Assembly: GCA_001600175.1 (NCBI GenBank)
Contig: BCJC01000001.1
Location: forward strand, 2,093,652 to 2,157,651
Direction: 5' to 3'
Source: Erythrobasidium yunnanense
Taxonomy: Eukaryota > Basidiomycota > Cystobasidiomycetes > Erythrobasidiales > Erythrobasidiaceae
DNA length: 64,000 bases
The notes beneath the pieces were generated by a model that searched no databases, had not been told where the DNA came from, and saw nothing but the letters and a program-made list of their open reading frames with translations. Of the stretch, positions 35,821 to 48,118 are shown piece by piece (positions within the stretch are counted from its first letter, which is position 1; the number at the start of each line of letters is the position of its first letter). The position numbers were made by a program, and so were the translations under genes.

Positions 35821-36835
35821 GATGGGCAGAATTGTCCCAAATTAGGAAAATAGCCTTGTTTGACGCGGATTTTCTGCCAGAGCAGCGAGCGAGCGGGAGT
35901 CGAGAAAGAGAGGTGAAGACGACGGGCAAAGAGAGACCAGACGTAGTAGCTCCAGACGTGTAGCAGTGTAGGTAGTATTGTGCCGTCACCACGCGACGGC
36001 GTGAAGATGCTCCAGCGAGCTCGTCTGGCTGTCTCTCCCGGGGTTTGAAAAGCAAGTCTTGACGTATACGGCCTTGCGCGACAGCTTTGAACGACTGACG
36101 ATGGGAAAAGCTAATGCTATCGTAACACTCTAACTACTGCTGCGCGAGCGCTCTGAGCTGGGCCCAGCTTCAGGGTTCAGCGGGGATTGTCGAGCAGCAA
36201 ATCACAGACGATGAGCAGGCAGCGCAGCGAACGCAGCGCGCTGGCTCGTAGCTTCGACCTGGATTGTGTAGTTCCCTGCTGTTGCTACGATGTAGCGCAA
36301 TCCGTCAGCTCTGCTCTTTCAACTTGATATCGGTTGGGACGAAAGGGCAAGGGCACGGTCGACTCGAAAGCTTGCCTTTGAAAGCAGCGAGCGATAAAGG
36401 CGAGGTGACATATAAGCGTAAGAGGTAGTGAAGCTCAATATACATGTATTACATGGATGGTAAAATGTCTATATTCTGTCTAGGAGTTGCTTATCTGCCT
36501 TGTAAGCCAGGCTTTACCCGAGTGTTCAGCTGACCTTTGAATTTGCAAGCTAGCCCTAATGTACAGTCTTGAATTTTGTAAGACTCTTTCTATTGCCGAG
36601 TAAGGCAATTCTCAATCCCAGATTTAGATTAGTTTTCCAATTTCAAGGCTCAATTCCAACTTTTAAGCCTCGATCTCCTTTAACCCTCCCTTTCCCAATT
36701 TTTCAAGCCAGGTCTTTCTTCCATTTCCGAATTTTCAAGACTCGCCTTGAAAACTGAAAGACGGCTCTTACCTCTGCTTCAACACTTTTCAAGAGAGACC
36801 CAAAAGAAAAGGTGTACAAACATACATCAACAACA
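35821..36835. promoter_or_regulatory. Long divergent promoter, PNUTS-like / HMG-box
   Basis: 1015 bp, by far the longest divergent spacer among the named genes here. The 300 bp next to the HMG-box gene are unusually pyrimidine- and T-rich on the plus strand (runs such as CAATTTTTC and CTCCCTTTCCC). That is common in leaders of highly expressed fungal genes. No ORF with coding character. Confidence 0.5.
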
Positions 36836-38096
36836 ATGGCAAAAGGTGTACGCAAGAATGAAGGTGAAGAGCGAAACGAGCTCGCTGTCCAGGCAAAGCA
36901 GAACGTACGTCTGTCTTGCACACTCCTCCTCCTCGTCTGCTGTTCGTCGTCTAGCTTTCCCTGCTTCAACATCTTTCCCCTATCCTTGACGCACAGTAAA
37001 CACAATACGCGTCTACACACTCTCCCGTCATTTCTCAATGTCCTTCGTGTATCACATCTGACATTCTCTACTCTCCAGCTCGTCAGCCAGTATCTCCATC
37101 TCGGATCATGCATGAAACGATGTGCCGCTGCAGTCGAAACATTCGCTATGGCAACTAACGACTCTACTTCCATTGAAGAGATTCGTGAGCTACTCAAAGC
37201 TCCCACTGCTGGCGGCGGTCCTTCTGGTATTCCCCTCGATTTCCCTTTCCTCGGTGCAAATGGAAACGCGTCCTCCTCTTCGACCAATAACAAGAAGCGA
37301 GCCAAGTCTTCAGACTCAGAGAGCGAGACTCCAGTAGCCGCTGGCGTGGATGAGAATGGAAAGAAGAGGAAGAAGACGGCTGCTGAGAAGAGAAAGGATA
37401 AAGATCCCAATGCACCCAAGAGACCCATGTCCGCATACCTCATGTTCCAGAATGCTGTCAGACAACAAATCAAAGATCAGCATCCTGATGCTCCGTACAA
37501 GGACATCATGACCCACCTGAGCGAGGCATGGAAGGAGCTGGGAGAAGTTGGCCAGAAGGTGCGTCCAAGCTTGCCATTCATTCTTCAAGGAGCAAGACTG
37601 ATCGTCTATTTGTTACTTGCAGCCCTACAAGGACAATGCCGACAAGATGATGGCTGACTGGAAGGAAGAGCTCGCCGCCTATTCTCGAGCAAAAGGACTC
37701 GACCCAAATGCTGTTCTCGGTGATGACGACGAAGACGCCGAGATTGAAGACCAAGTCATTTCCAAGAAGAAGGAGGGCAAGAAAGGATCAAAGGAGAAAG
37801 AAGAGAAGAAAGCTCCCGTAGCTAAAGACACCAAAGATAAACCCAAGAAGGAGAAAGCCGATAAGAAGGACAAGGAGAAGCCCGCTGCTGCCGCTGCTAA
37901 GAAGGCCGCTGCTCCTGCTGCTGCTCCAGCTAAGAAAGCAGCTCCCGCTGCGGCTACTACTTCCACTCCCGCCGTGAAAGGAATGTCGCCTCCTAAACCC
38001 GCTTCGACAAAGAAGAACGTTCCCGCTACTACTGCAGAGTCGTCGTCCGATGAAGACAGCAGCGAGTCCGAGAGCGGTGAGAGCGACTCCGATTAA
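36836..38096 (+). CDS. HMO1-like HMG-box chromatin protein
   Basis: Abundant non-histone DNA-bending protein; HMO1 family members act at rDNA and ribosomal-protein genes. Exons 36836-36904, 37079-37558 and 37623-38096 give 340 aa. The N-terminal HMO1-type box-A-like region includes LVSQYLHLGSCMKRCAAAVE and IEEIRELLKAP. The HMG box runs from DPNAPKRPMSAYLMFQNAVR through DIMTHLSEAWKELGE. Splicing inside the box joins VGQK to PYKDNADKMMADW, giving the third helix. The tail is a long Lys/Ala/Pro-rich stretch, then acidic (SSDEDSSESESGESDSD). The first intron is 174 nt, long for this locus, a feature often seen in highly expressed fungal genes. Confidence 0.88.
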
Positions 38097-38610
38097 GCAG
38101 GGTGCAGGGCAACGCAGGGCGCGCAAAGGACAAGAAAGTACAACAAGCGCATTGTGGCCTGTTGGCTCTTCTAGCCCAGACTATACTACTGCTCTCTTTA
38201 CCTAAAGCCTCCCGCTATCGAAGCTTCTCTGGGACACACCTCTCTCCTATCTATTCTATCACCGATCCAAATCTATCTTGCCAAGCCGTCCGGGCTGCAG
38301 CACACCGCTACAACCAACCATCACAAAACCGAAAGATCAGAATAAGCAGTACCTAATGGCAGTTCTAACGAAAAATCAGAGTATGTTGTTTGCACACAAT
38401 ACAAATGCCGCCAAAGAGCGCGATCAGTGTAGTTTGTAGACTCTTTTTCACGATAATAATGCTGCAACGAGAATGCTCCTCTCTATCTCTACGGAATACT
38501 GATCTTGCAACTGAAAATAACGAAAAGAGCAGCTACACTTCCTCCTCTACTATATACAATGCATATAACGGCGTGCTAAAGCGAGGCACAGCGGATGCCT
38601 GCATCTCGCT
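38097..38610. other. Convergent 3' region, HMG-box / J-protein
   Basis: 514 bp between two stop codons. AT-richer near 38500 with possible poly(A) contexts (ACGAAAAGAGC, AATAATGC). No gene seen. Confidence 0.5.
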
Positions 38611-40410
38611 CTATCCCCATTGGAACTTGACTCTTGGACCACCTTGCTGCTGCTGTCCCGCGCCCGCAAAGAAGTCGTTGAAGAAGCTTCCCCCACTCTG
38701 TTGAAAGGGATTTCCACCATGGAAGCCTTGGAATGGGTTTCCTTGCTGATAATGCTGCTGCTGCTGGTGATGGTGACCGGACATAGGGTCGTTCGGATCA
38801 TCTCCTTGATCATATCTCGCTTTCAACTCTGCGTTGGAAAGTACTTCCCACGCCTCGTTCAAAGCTGCCATCTTCTCTTCTGATCCACCCGGCTTATCAG
38901 GATGATACAGCCTCACTAGCCTCCTGTATGATTTCTTGATCGTATTCGTATCTGCATCCCTCGATACTTCTAGGACCTTGTAGTAATCCTTCGTCTTGCT
39001 GACTTTGAGCAATCTTTGCGCTTTTTGCAAGCTTTCGAGGATTTTACGATCGCTTCGCCCAGTCTTGTCGAATGCAGTATTCAGATACCGAACAGCTTCT
39101 TCGTACTTCTCTTCTTTGAGTAATGACTCGCCGAGCCCTATCATACCATCGACATTCTCTGGATCCCGCTCGAGCACTTTTGTGCAGAATGGTTTAGCGA
39201 GCCTGAAGGAAGCTGTGCCAGTATATGCTTTGCACGTCCATCCATAGATAGTCGTCAACAGCCTCGAGAACGAATCATCTGGAAGAACGAAGGTCCCGGA
39301 TGACGAGTTCTCCGAAATAAGGTCTGTGATCCGCTTCACGAGTCCATCTTGCTCGCTGCTCGATTTCGGATCAAGGATGTTCAATGCTTTCCGCCATAGT
39401 TCTCCTTCGATGAAATTGCGGACTTGACTAAGATCCTTTTCGAGCTTCTTCAGGCTGCGGAAGAGCTTCTTGCATGTTTTCGAGTCGGGGTCGAAATGCA
39501 GACATTGTCTGAGAGGTGTTAAGGACGCGGAAGTCGTCTCGCCGAGATAGAGGGTGTTGAGGAGGGATAGGCGGGCGAGGTTGTTCGGTGATGAAGGTGA
39601 TATCGATACGGCGCGGCTGGAGAACACATGCAAGATTAGTCTTGTAGAGTGTAAGATGGGTATCAGACCCACGTCAGATCTCCTACAGCTTCTTCAATCC
39701 TCCCTAGCTGACTGGAGCACGTCGCTCTCAATTCCAGCAATCCTGTACTCGCATCCGCCTGTTCAAGCGCCTCTCCTGCACTGTTTACACAAACTTCCCA
39801 CTGCTTCTTCTCAGCTGCTCTCTCAGCCTTCTTGTGCGAAGTCGAAGCTTGTCCTATACTCTTCTTCAAGTCTTGAGCAGTGGTGTCTTTCTTGTTCCGC
39901 GAGATGTATGTGTTGACAGACTCTGCTGCTTCCGTGTATGATCCTTCTCGTAGATGTATCCGTGCTATCTGCATGCGAGCCTGTGTATATAGCTTCTATG
40001 TCAGGTCTTGCCACGTCGGCACGTCGAAATGCTTTGAGCGTACCTGGTCGAATTCAGTGAGCGCCAGGACGGCATTGAAGTCTGCGAGTGCTTTGCGCGT
40101 GTTTATTAGTGCTAGATATGTTGTACCACGCTTGTACAGATTGAGCTGCGAACCAACGCATTAGCTATACTTTGCCAAACCATCGCGAAAAGGTGCAGAG
40201 CAGTCGCAAACATACGTAGAGGGATGGATCTCGTTCCACAGCAGCGTCGTACATCTCCAATGCTTGCTGTATGTGCTGATTCTGGAGGAGCATATCTGCG
40301 CGGCTCACGAGCTGCGACAAAGGGAGGCCATTCCAGGTAGAGCCAGATCCAGCATCACAGAGGCAGCATGTTGAGAGGAGTGGTATGGCCCAGAGAGCGC
40401 GCAGTAGCAT
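38611..40410 (-). CDS. ER-lumenal TPR/J-domain co-chaperone (p58IPK/DNAJC3 type)
   Basis: Hsp70 (BiP) co-chaperone of the endoplasmic reticulum. The signal peptide is MLLRALWAIPLLSTCCLCDA. A series of TPR-like helix pairs follows (LVSRADMLLQNQHIQQALEM, YDAAVERDPSLY; ALEQADASTGLLELRATC; VLERDPENVDGMIGLGESLL; KYEEAVRYLNTAFDK). The J domain lies at the C terminus: DYYKVLEVSRDADTNTIKKS and the catalytic HPD in VRLYHPDKPGG. A His/Gln/Gly/Phe-rich tail ends GGPRVKFQWG. This TPR-then-J order is diagnostic of DNAJC3/P58IPK. No KDEL-like retrieval signal is present, as in known members. At least four exons. It diverges from AROM over 245 bp. Confidence 0.9.
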
Positions 40411-40655
40411 GGGTTATATATTGGGGTTGATGTAAATTCAAGTCGTCTAAGGCTGGGATCGAATGGGATTTAGCTGAAGGCACATTGGACAAGTCGGAGG
40501 ACAAATGCGCCCCTATTTTCGTTTTCTCTCTCCGACTCATCGACATCTTCTTCGCATTCTCATCTATCAGGGCGTTATCCTGATCATCTTATCTGATCAG
40601 ATCTGGATCTAGCCCATCTCAAGCTCTTCCCACTAGGCCATTGATTGTGACTGCG

Positions 40656-43600
40656 ATGGCCGCTTCGATTGAAGAGCTGAGCATCCTCGGGCGACAGTCC
40701 ATCCATCTGGGATTCCACTTAGCAGAGCATATCGTATCCACAGTCACTACTCATCTCCCAGCTTCCACCTATATCCTCGTCACAGATTCAAACATTGCAG
40801 CCAAATTCCTCCCGCAGTTTCAGCAAAGATTCGATGCACTGGAAACAGCAGCACGCTTCCTCAGCTACCAGATACCGCCGGGTGAAGCATCAAAGAACAG
40901 GAAGACAAAAGCAGACATAGAAGATTGGCTCCTCAAGCATAGATGTACGAGAGATACAGTCATCTTAGCGTTAGGAGGAGGAGTGGTGGGAGATTTAACT
41001 GGGTTTGTAGCAGCTACTTTTATGAGAGGTGTGAGGTACTGCCAGATTCCAACAACACTGCTGGCAATGGTGGATTCAGCCGTGGGAGGAAAAGTGAGTG
41101 GCCAGAAGCAAGCGCGTTCGCAACGCGTATACTCGAGGACTCTACTGACACCTTGTTTTGTCGGTTACACTCGCAGACGGCCATCGATACACCCTTGGGC
41201 AAGAACCTCATCGGAGCCTTCCATCAGCCATCCTATATTTTCATAGACGCGGCCTTCTTGACCACCCTACCTGAACGAGAGTTTGTCAATGGTATGGCAG
41301 AAGTCATCAAGGTAAGTCACACCCTGCATTGTAGTACGCTCGAAGCCAATCGAGCTTACTTTCCTTGCTATTCGCAGACCGCTGCCATCTGGAACCAAGA
41401 TGAATTCGTATCCCTCGAACAAGGGGTAGATATCATCCGCTCAGCCGTCCTCTCGTCCCCTTCCACTTCATCTTCTAGCGAGCCCTATCCTGGCCGAACG
41501 CTTTCGACGCGCACAGAAGCGCAGAAGCTCCTTCTCTCCGTTATCAAAGGTAGTATAGCCGTAAAGTCTCACATCGTGACCGTCGACGAGAAAGAGACTG
41601 GCTTACGGAACCTCGTCAATTTCGGGCATACGATAGGACATGCGCTAGAAGCTGTCCTCACTCCTGATATCTTGCATGGAGAATGCGTGAGCGTCGGAAT
41701 GGTGCTGGAAGCAGAAGTCGCGCGGTCTTTGGGCATATTGAGCAACGCTGCCGTAGCGCGGCTAAGCAAGTGCCTAGCAAGCTGCGGCCTACCTATATCA
41801 GTGAAGGACAAGCGTATCGTCAAGTCTCCCAAGAGCAAAGATATTACAGTGGAGAAGCTACTGGATGTCATGAAGGTGGACAAGAAGAACTCTGGTCCTG
41901 CGAAAAAGATCGTCCTCCTATCTTCCATCGGCAAGACTTACGAAGAGAAAGCTACAGATGTTAAAGATGAAGTGATAGCGCGCGTCATTGCGCCAGACAT
42001 GAAAGTCTCGCCTCTGATCTTGGAAGAGCACGAAGCTGCTAAAAGAGGGGAAATCGTCATGTCTACACCTGGAAGCAAGTCCATCTCGAATCGTGCACTC
42101 ATACTAGCTGCTCTGGGCAATGGAACGTGCAAAATCAGGAATCTACTACATTCGGACGATACGCAGGTCATGATGAATGCGCTGAGCGATATGAAGGGCG
42201 CGACTTTCGATTGGGAAGATAATGGAGAGACGCTCGTCGTTACAGGTGGAGGAGGTTCTTTACAGGTCCCGAAGGACGATAAGGAGATCTATCTTGGAAA
42301 TGCGGGAACGGCATCGAGGTTCTTGGCGACTGTATGCACGCTCGTACAGCCTCCTTCTTCCTCATCCTCTACATCAGCTGCTGCAAAAACAGTCATCACG
42401 GGTAACGCACGAATGAAGGAACGTCCCATCGGACCTCTTGTCACTGCACTCCGCTCAAACGGCTGCGATATCGCCTACAATGAGAAAGACGGCTGTCTGC
42501 CGCTGTCCATTCCCGCAACAGGTGGCTTTAAAGGCGGCAAGCTTCAACTCTCAGCTTCTATCTCCTCGCAATACGTCTCGTCAATCCTATTGTCTGCGCC
42601 GTATGCCCAGGAGGAAGTCACACTGGAATTGACGGGCGGAACAGTCATTTCGCAACCTTATATCGATATGACGATCGCTATGATGGCTTCATTCGGAGTG
42701 AATGTGACGAGATTATCAGATAGCGAAGGAAAACTACTTGATACCTACACGATTCCTAAAGCTACTTACACAAACCCTGCGAACTACGATATCGAGTCTG
42801 ACGCATCGAGTGCTACCTACCCCTTGGCTATCGCAGCTATCACAGGCACGACATGCACTATCTCGAACATCGGCTCAGCATCTCTACAAGGCGATGCAAA
42901 GTTCGCTAAACAAGTCCTCGAGCCTATGGGCTGCAAAGTCGTCCAGACAGCTACCACAACCACCGTCACAGGTCCTCCTCCTGGTCATCTTCGCACACTA
43001 GGAGTAGTTGACATGGAAGTCATGACGGATGCCTTCTTGACGGCGTCCGTTCTAGCTGCAGTAGCTACTCTAAACCCGCTCTCATCCCGCAAGCGGGATC
43101 CCGATCAACCACAAAACTCAACGCGGATAATCGGTATTGCGAACCAGCGTGTCAAAGAATGTAATCGGATAAAAGCCATGATGGATGAACTACGGAAATA
43201 CCATGTAGAGACGAAAGAATTGGATGATGGAATAGAAGTCTTCGGAAGGGCGTTAGACGGACTCGTGAGAGATTCGCCGAGGATACATACCTACGACGAT
43301 CATAGAGTGGCCATGGCTTTCAGCGTGCTCGCTACTGTCCCTGGAGGACCTGGCGCGCTGCTTGAAGAGAGAAGATGTGTGGAAAAGACCTGGCCGTCCT
43401 GGTGGGATGATCTACACAGTAAACTTGGTGTTCAATGTCAAGGTATACAGCTACCGACACTCTCACCTGAACAGCGCAAGATCCAGAATCACACAAGACT
43501 GGGTGTTCCCCTTATTCGCTATCAGCCAGACTCTACTATCCTAATTACGGGAATGAGGGGTGCTGGCAAGTCACACATGGGTAGAATAGCAGCTGTGGCC

Positions 43601-45858
43601 CTGGGAAGAGAACTGATAGATGCAGATGCTGCCCTCGCTGCAAAGCTTAAACAGCCGCTAGGAGAGTTTGTAGCTGCGCATGGATGGCCTGCTTTCAGAG
43701 TCGAGGAACTAGCTCTCTTCAAAGAGTTGCTCGAGAGCAAACCTACAGGGCACGTCATATCGCTTGGAGGTGGAATCGTCGAAAATGCAGAAGCTAGAGA
43801 TCTTCTTTTATCTTGGATGAAGGAGAAGGGACCAGTCGTCAATGTGATTCGAGACATCGATGAGATTGTCGATTATCTGGAGAGTGAGAAGACAAGACCC
43901 TCGCTAGGCGAACCTCTCCAGAAGATCTACGAGCGCCGCAAGCCGTTCTACGAAGAATGCTCTAGCTACGAGATCATCACCCACATTCCTGGCCACATTC
44001 CCTTCTCGAAACGACTCACGAACGGAGCGGCCGCAGCAGCAGACGCTCTGCACCCCGCCGACAATGTCGCAGCTAGAAGAGAAGGCAGTCACGCCGATTC
44101 CGCGCGCTTCTTCAGATTCATCACTGGACAGCATCAGCCTACCTTCGACCTCCTGAACGACAGAACATCTTTCCTCGCCCTCACCTTCCCCGATCTTACG
44201 CCTGCTTTCCCGGTCATGGACAAATTGACCGTTGGTGTCGATGCCATCGAACTTCGAGTCGACCTGCTCTCTCCAGATGGCGTCAAGGTTACAAGTCCTG
44301 CAATTCCTCCTCAGAGCTACGTAGCTCTTCAGCTGGCTCAGCTGCGCGAGACTACCTCCCTACCCATCGTCTTTACCGTTCGTACGAGGTCGCAGGGTGG
44401 CATGTTCCCGGACGATGCAGAGGACGCAATGTTCGAACTTCTACAGCTCGGCATCAGACTCGGCTGCGAGTACGTCGATGTAGAATGCGGCTGGGATCAG
44501 ACGAAGACCCAAGGCGTAGTAGATTCGAAAGGCTACACCAAGATCATCGCGTCATGGCATGATTGGTCTGGTCACCTCAAGTGGGACAGCGAAGAAGTCG
44601 TAGACAAGTTTACTCTAGCGAAGAAACATGGGGACATTGTCAAGATCGTCTCGAAGGCTACTTCCCTGCAAGACAACTTTGCCATGATGGCTTTCAGGGA
44701 GCAGATGCCGCAGGATGTACCGCTATTGACGATCAATATGTGAGTATCGTAAAAAAGCGGTCTCCTATCAGTATACTGATTTTTGCATATCACAGGGGCT
44801 CGAAAGGACAACTTTCGCGCATCCTCAATCCAGTCTTCACACCAGTCACGCATCCTCTTCTTCCAGGCATCGCTGCTCCTGGCCAGCTTTCTTATGCTGA
44901 AGTGCAGCAAGGTCTAGCTCTGATGGGCCAAATACCCAAGAAGCGCTTCTTCCTCTTCGGGTCGCCCATCAAGGCATCCCAATCTCCCCTTATTCACAAT
45001 ACCGGCTTCAAGACCCTTGGTCTGCCTCATTTCTACGATAGACACGAGACACCAGTCATCGATGACACAATCAAAGAGCTTATCCGCGCTCCTGACTTCG
45101 GAGGTGCTTCGGTCACCATCCCGCTCAAGCTCGACGTTATTCCTCTGCTAGACCACGTAACGGAGCATGCTAAGCACATTGGAGCTGTCAATACCATCAT
45201 CCCGTCAAGATCCGAAAGAACCGGGCAGACGATCTTAACGGGTGATAATACCGACTGGCTGGCCATCTGCGATCTGGCTGGCAGGAAGCTGCAGCTACCC
45301 GGCGCAGATCTAGCGGGCATCTCAAACAACGGCAAGGTGGCTGTTGATCGGACATCCAGCTCGCTCGTGATTGGCGCAGGAGGTACCTGCCGCGCGGCCG
45401 TTTATGCTCTGCACAAGATGGGCTTCAACATTATCTACGTTTACAATCGCACACCCGCAAACATCGTCAAGATCATCAATTCCTTCCCTAAAGACTTCAA
45501 CATCGTTCCCTTGACATCCTTCGATTCTTTCCCGCTTGGCCCGCCTACAGTCATTGTCTCGACCGTTCCTGCAGCTGCAACTACCACCTCCAAGCTAGAC
45601 TACGCAACCGGGCTGGATGCAATCTTCCTACCGGAGAGTATCCTGCAGAAGGAGCCAGCAGGTGTCGTAGTCGACATGGCTTATAAGCCGAGACGGACAC
45701 CTCTGGTCGAATTGGCCGAGCCGAAGGGTTGGACCTGCGTGACTGGCATCGAGCTGCTCCTCCAACAGGCCTACCACCAGTTCTCTCGATGGACAGGCAA
45801 GCAAGCGCCGGAGAGCACCATTGCAGAGACAGTTATGCCCGTTTACAATTCTTCGTAG
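40656..45858 (+). CDS. ARO1: Pentafunctional AROM polypeptide (shikimate pathway)
   Basis: Cytosolic enzyme doing steps 2-6 of chorismate synthesis. Exons 40656-41093, 41177-41311, 41378-44739 and 44796-45858 give 1665 aa. Domain order: 3-dehydroquinate synthase ([52 protein letters not shown]); EPSP synthase ([49 protein letters not shown]); shikimate kinase (P-loop [23 protein letters not shown]); type I 3-dehydroquinase ([38 protein letters not shown]); shikimate dehydrogenase ([53 protein letters not shown]). All five look intact. Intron 2 (41312-41377) is 66 nt, a multiple of three without a stop. The start is the ATG at 40656 ([14 protein letters not shown]). Confidence 0.97.
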
Positions 45859-45946
45859 TTCTCGCATGCAGTAAAAGTAGACCTTTCAGTCGTCAAGTAT
45901 ACCTTTACGTTCTAGACCACATGGCAGTGCCGTGATATTCTCGATC

Positions 45947-48041
45947 TTACACCGACCTGCGTCCAATTGAATTTCTTGACGATCGATCCTGAATGTCTGC
46001 CTGCCATTGCCCTTCCCTGCGCTCCGGAAAGTACTCTAATAGCTCTTTCCGTCTTCCGGAATCATATGATGTGAATGTACCTCTTTGCAGGACAGATTTG
46101 GCTATTTCTACCTGCATCTGCCTGAGCCTCTGCAGAACTTCCGCTTCTTCGCCCGACACGTCTGATTGCGGACCCTTCAGCGCTGCATTGGAGTCCCCAG
46201 ACGGAACTGATGGCGATTTAGCTGGCTTGTAGAAGAAGTCCACGACTTTAATAGCCCTGTCCAGCCTTCGCCAATCTTTGGTAGCCCTGGCAGTTTCCAC
46301 AAATTCCAGTAATAAGGAAGGCGAAGGAATGACTTTCTTCGTGTGATAGCCCTTCGCCATGCGCTTCGACACATCGGCATCTTCATCCGCCTCGAGCAGT
46401 GTCGCTTCCGACTTGACTAGTAAATTGTCTTCTTTACCAGATATGAAAGCGATGATGCGGAGCGCAAGAGCGAAGTCTGCGCGGAACCGACAGGCGCCTA
46501 AGGCTGTAAGGTATGTAGTATGGTCGGGTCGGAATTGTACGCCTGGCTGTCTCAACAGCCAAATGAGAAGCTCTGCGTTTATGGCAGATCAGCTATTGTC
46601 AGCGGGTAAGCAATACCTTCAGAAGCGGATCCTACCTTCTCTTGTATCTGGCCTCAGCTTCATGAGTACCTCGCAATGTCGTTTATCGATAGGCAGCGGC
46701 GCCCCTCGCTTTTGGGGCAATTCTCCATTGCGCACTTGCTCAAACCAGATCTCCGCCAGCTTTTTCTGCGAGAAGGCAGCTGCGACTTGGAGTACTGTCA
46801 GGAAAGACTCCTGATCTAGCCACACGAGACTATCGTGCTCTTCTTTAGTCATGTCTGCTGTATCTGCTTTAGGAGTTTTGCTGTCTCGAGCCAATCCAAA
46901 AACCTGATGTATACAGTCTAATGCGGCGTTCCTGTATGAGGAGTTGTGCCTGTCTCGAGGCGCCATCTGGCACCAGAAGCGAAGCATGGGGCTGATAGAC
47001 CGCGCATCCATTCGTAGCCTGCGATTCTCGACGTCTTGCAAGTAGCGCTGCCACACTGACAGAATATTCGCCTCGGACATGACAATATCGACATCTGGTG
47101 AGATTGCACCGGTGCCTGGAGAAGTCGAAGTACGCAGGAGCTTGCCATTCTGTCGCACCAGAGCGAACAGTACGGTAGTATAAGTCGTGCGGGTGGGAGC
47201 TGTTGGACCGGTCGCTGGCAACTCGCGGAAAGTCTGTAGCATGCCATCGATATCTGGATCCTGTAAGCGGGAGAGAAGAGTGAGGAAGGCATTGCCAGGT
47301 ATGTCGGATATTGCCTCGGCTCTGTCTTGCCATTGCGTAGGTTGCCTGTCCCGCTCCACTTCCTCTGGCTTGTCTTGTGCGGTCTTCTTGCTGCAGAAGT
47401 CGAGCCACTGCGAATATATGGTCTTGATTCGCTGAAGGAAGGATGCGGTGACGCTCTCCGGTACTATTGACGAGAAGAAGACAGTATAGGAGCGAGGTGT
47501 AGGTACAATTCCCGATCGCTTCATCTGTTAACGTGTGGAGGGGTGAGCGGGCGATACACACGGAATATATGGGTGAGTATCGCACCTCCATCCACAAATC
47601 CCATGCCAGATTGTTCTTCTTGGCTGCCAAAACTTGCTGCAGGAGAATATTGTAGACTGCTGCATTGACAGCCTCCTTCCTTGCAGTGCGGAGCTTCTCT
47701 ACGGCTTCCTCTATCTTCCCAGCTTTGCATAGCTCTTCCAAGCTTGCTGCTAGACTAAAGGGATCTCTTCTCGGAAAGTTGGCTCTCCTGCTCGGTGGAC
47801 TCGCCGGGAAAGCTGGCGGCCCTCGACGTCCTTCGCGAAGTCTTTCGAAGCTTTGCGAACGACCTTGATACCTTGAGGGTCTATACTGACTGTCTTCAGC
47901 TATGGATGGACCATTTCTTCGGGCACGTGCATTTTCAGAAGACGAGGCAGAGGCAGGCGCATAGGTGATTGAGCGGGATGAGGAAGGGCATAGGCACAGG
48001 CAGGGACATAGACTCTTGCTGGTAGAAGCTCGACGAAGCAT
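45947..48041 (-). CDS. Mitochondrial PPR-like protein
   Basis: Start MLRRASTSKSLCPCLCLCP, basic and acid-free for about 35 residues, consistent with a mitochondrial presequence. An Arg/Pro/Ser-rich linker follows. Helical repeats resemble pentatricopeptide units: ASLEELCKAGKIEEAVEKLR, NAAVYNILLQQVLAAKKNNL, GIVPTPRSYTVFFSSIVPES, RTTYTTVLFALVRQNGK, RPDHTTYLTALGACRFRADF. The intron after LAWDLWMEV is followed by MKRSGIVPTPRS; another lies near 46550-46630 before ELLIWLLRQPGV. The C terminus is charged (YFPERREGQWQADIQDRSS). Probable role in mitochondrial RNA maturation or translation, by family. Its start codon is 77 bp from that of RRP15. Confidence 0.8.
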
Positions 48042-48118
48042 TAGCGAAGTTGGCGTAATCTGAAGAAGTCAATTCTGCAAAAACTGCCGTTTCTTTCGCA
48101 TCAACTCCCTATATTACG
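48042..48118. promoter_or_regulatory. 77-bp shared divergent promoter, PPR-like / RRP15
   Basis: The entire spacer between two outward-facing start codons; both genes serve ribosome or organelle-expression functions, so co-regulation is plausible. Confidence 0.5.

Noticed and set aside
40943-41093. Frame-shifted open frame covering the start of AROM on the plus strand
   Set aside because: It is a shadow of the dehydroquinate synthase exon. The spliced frame from 40656 carries the family motifs.
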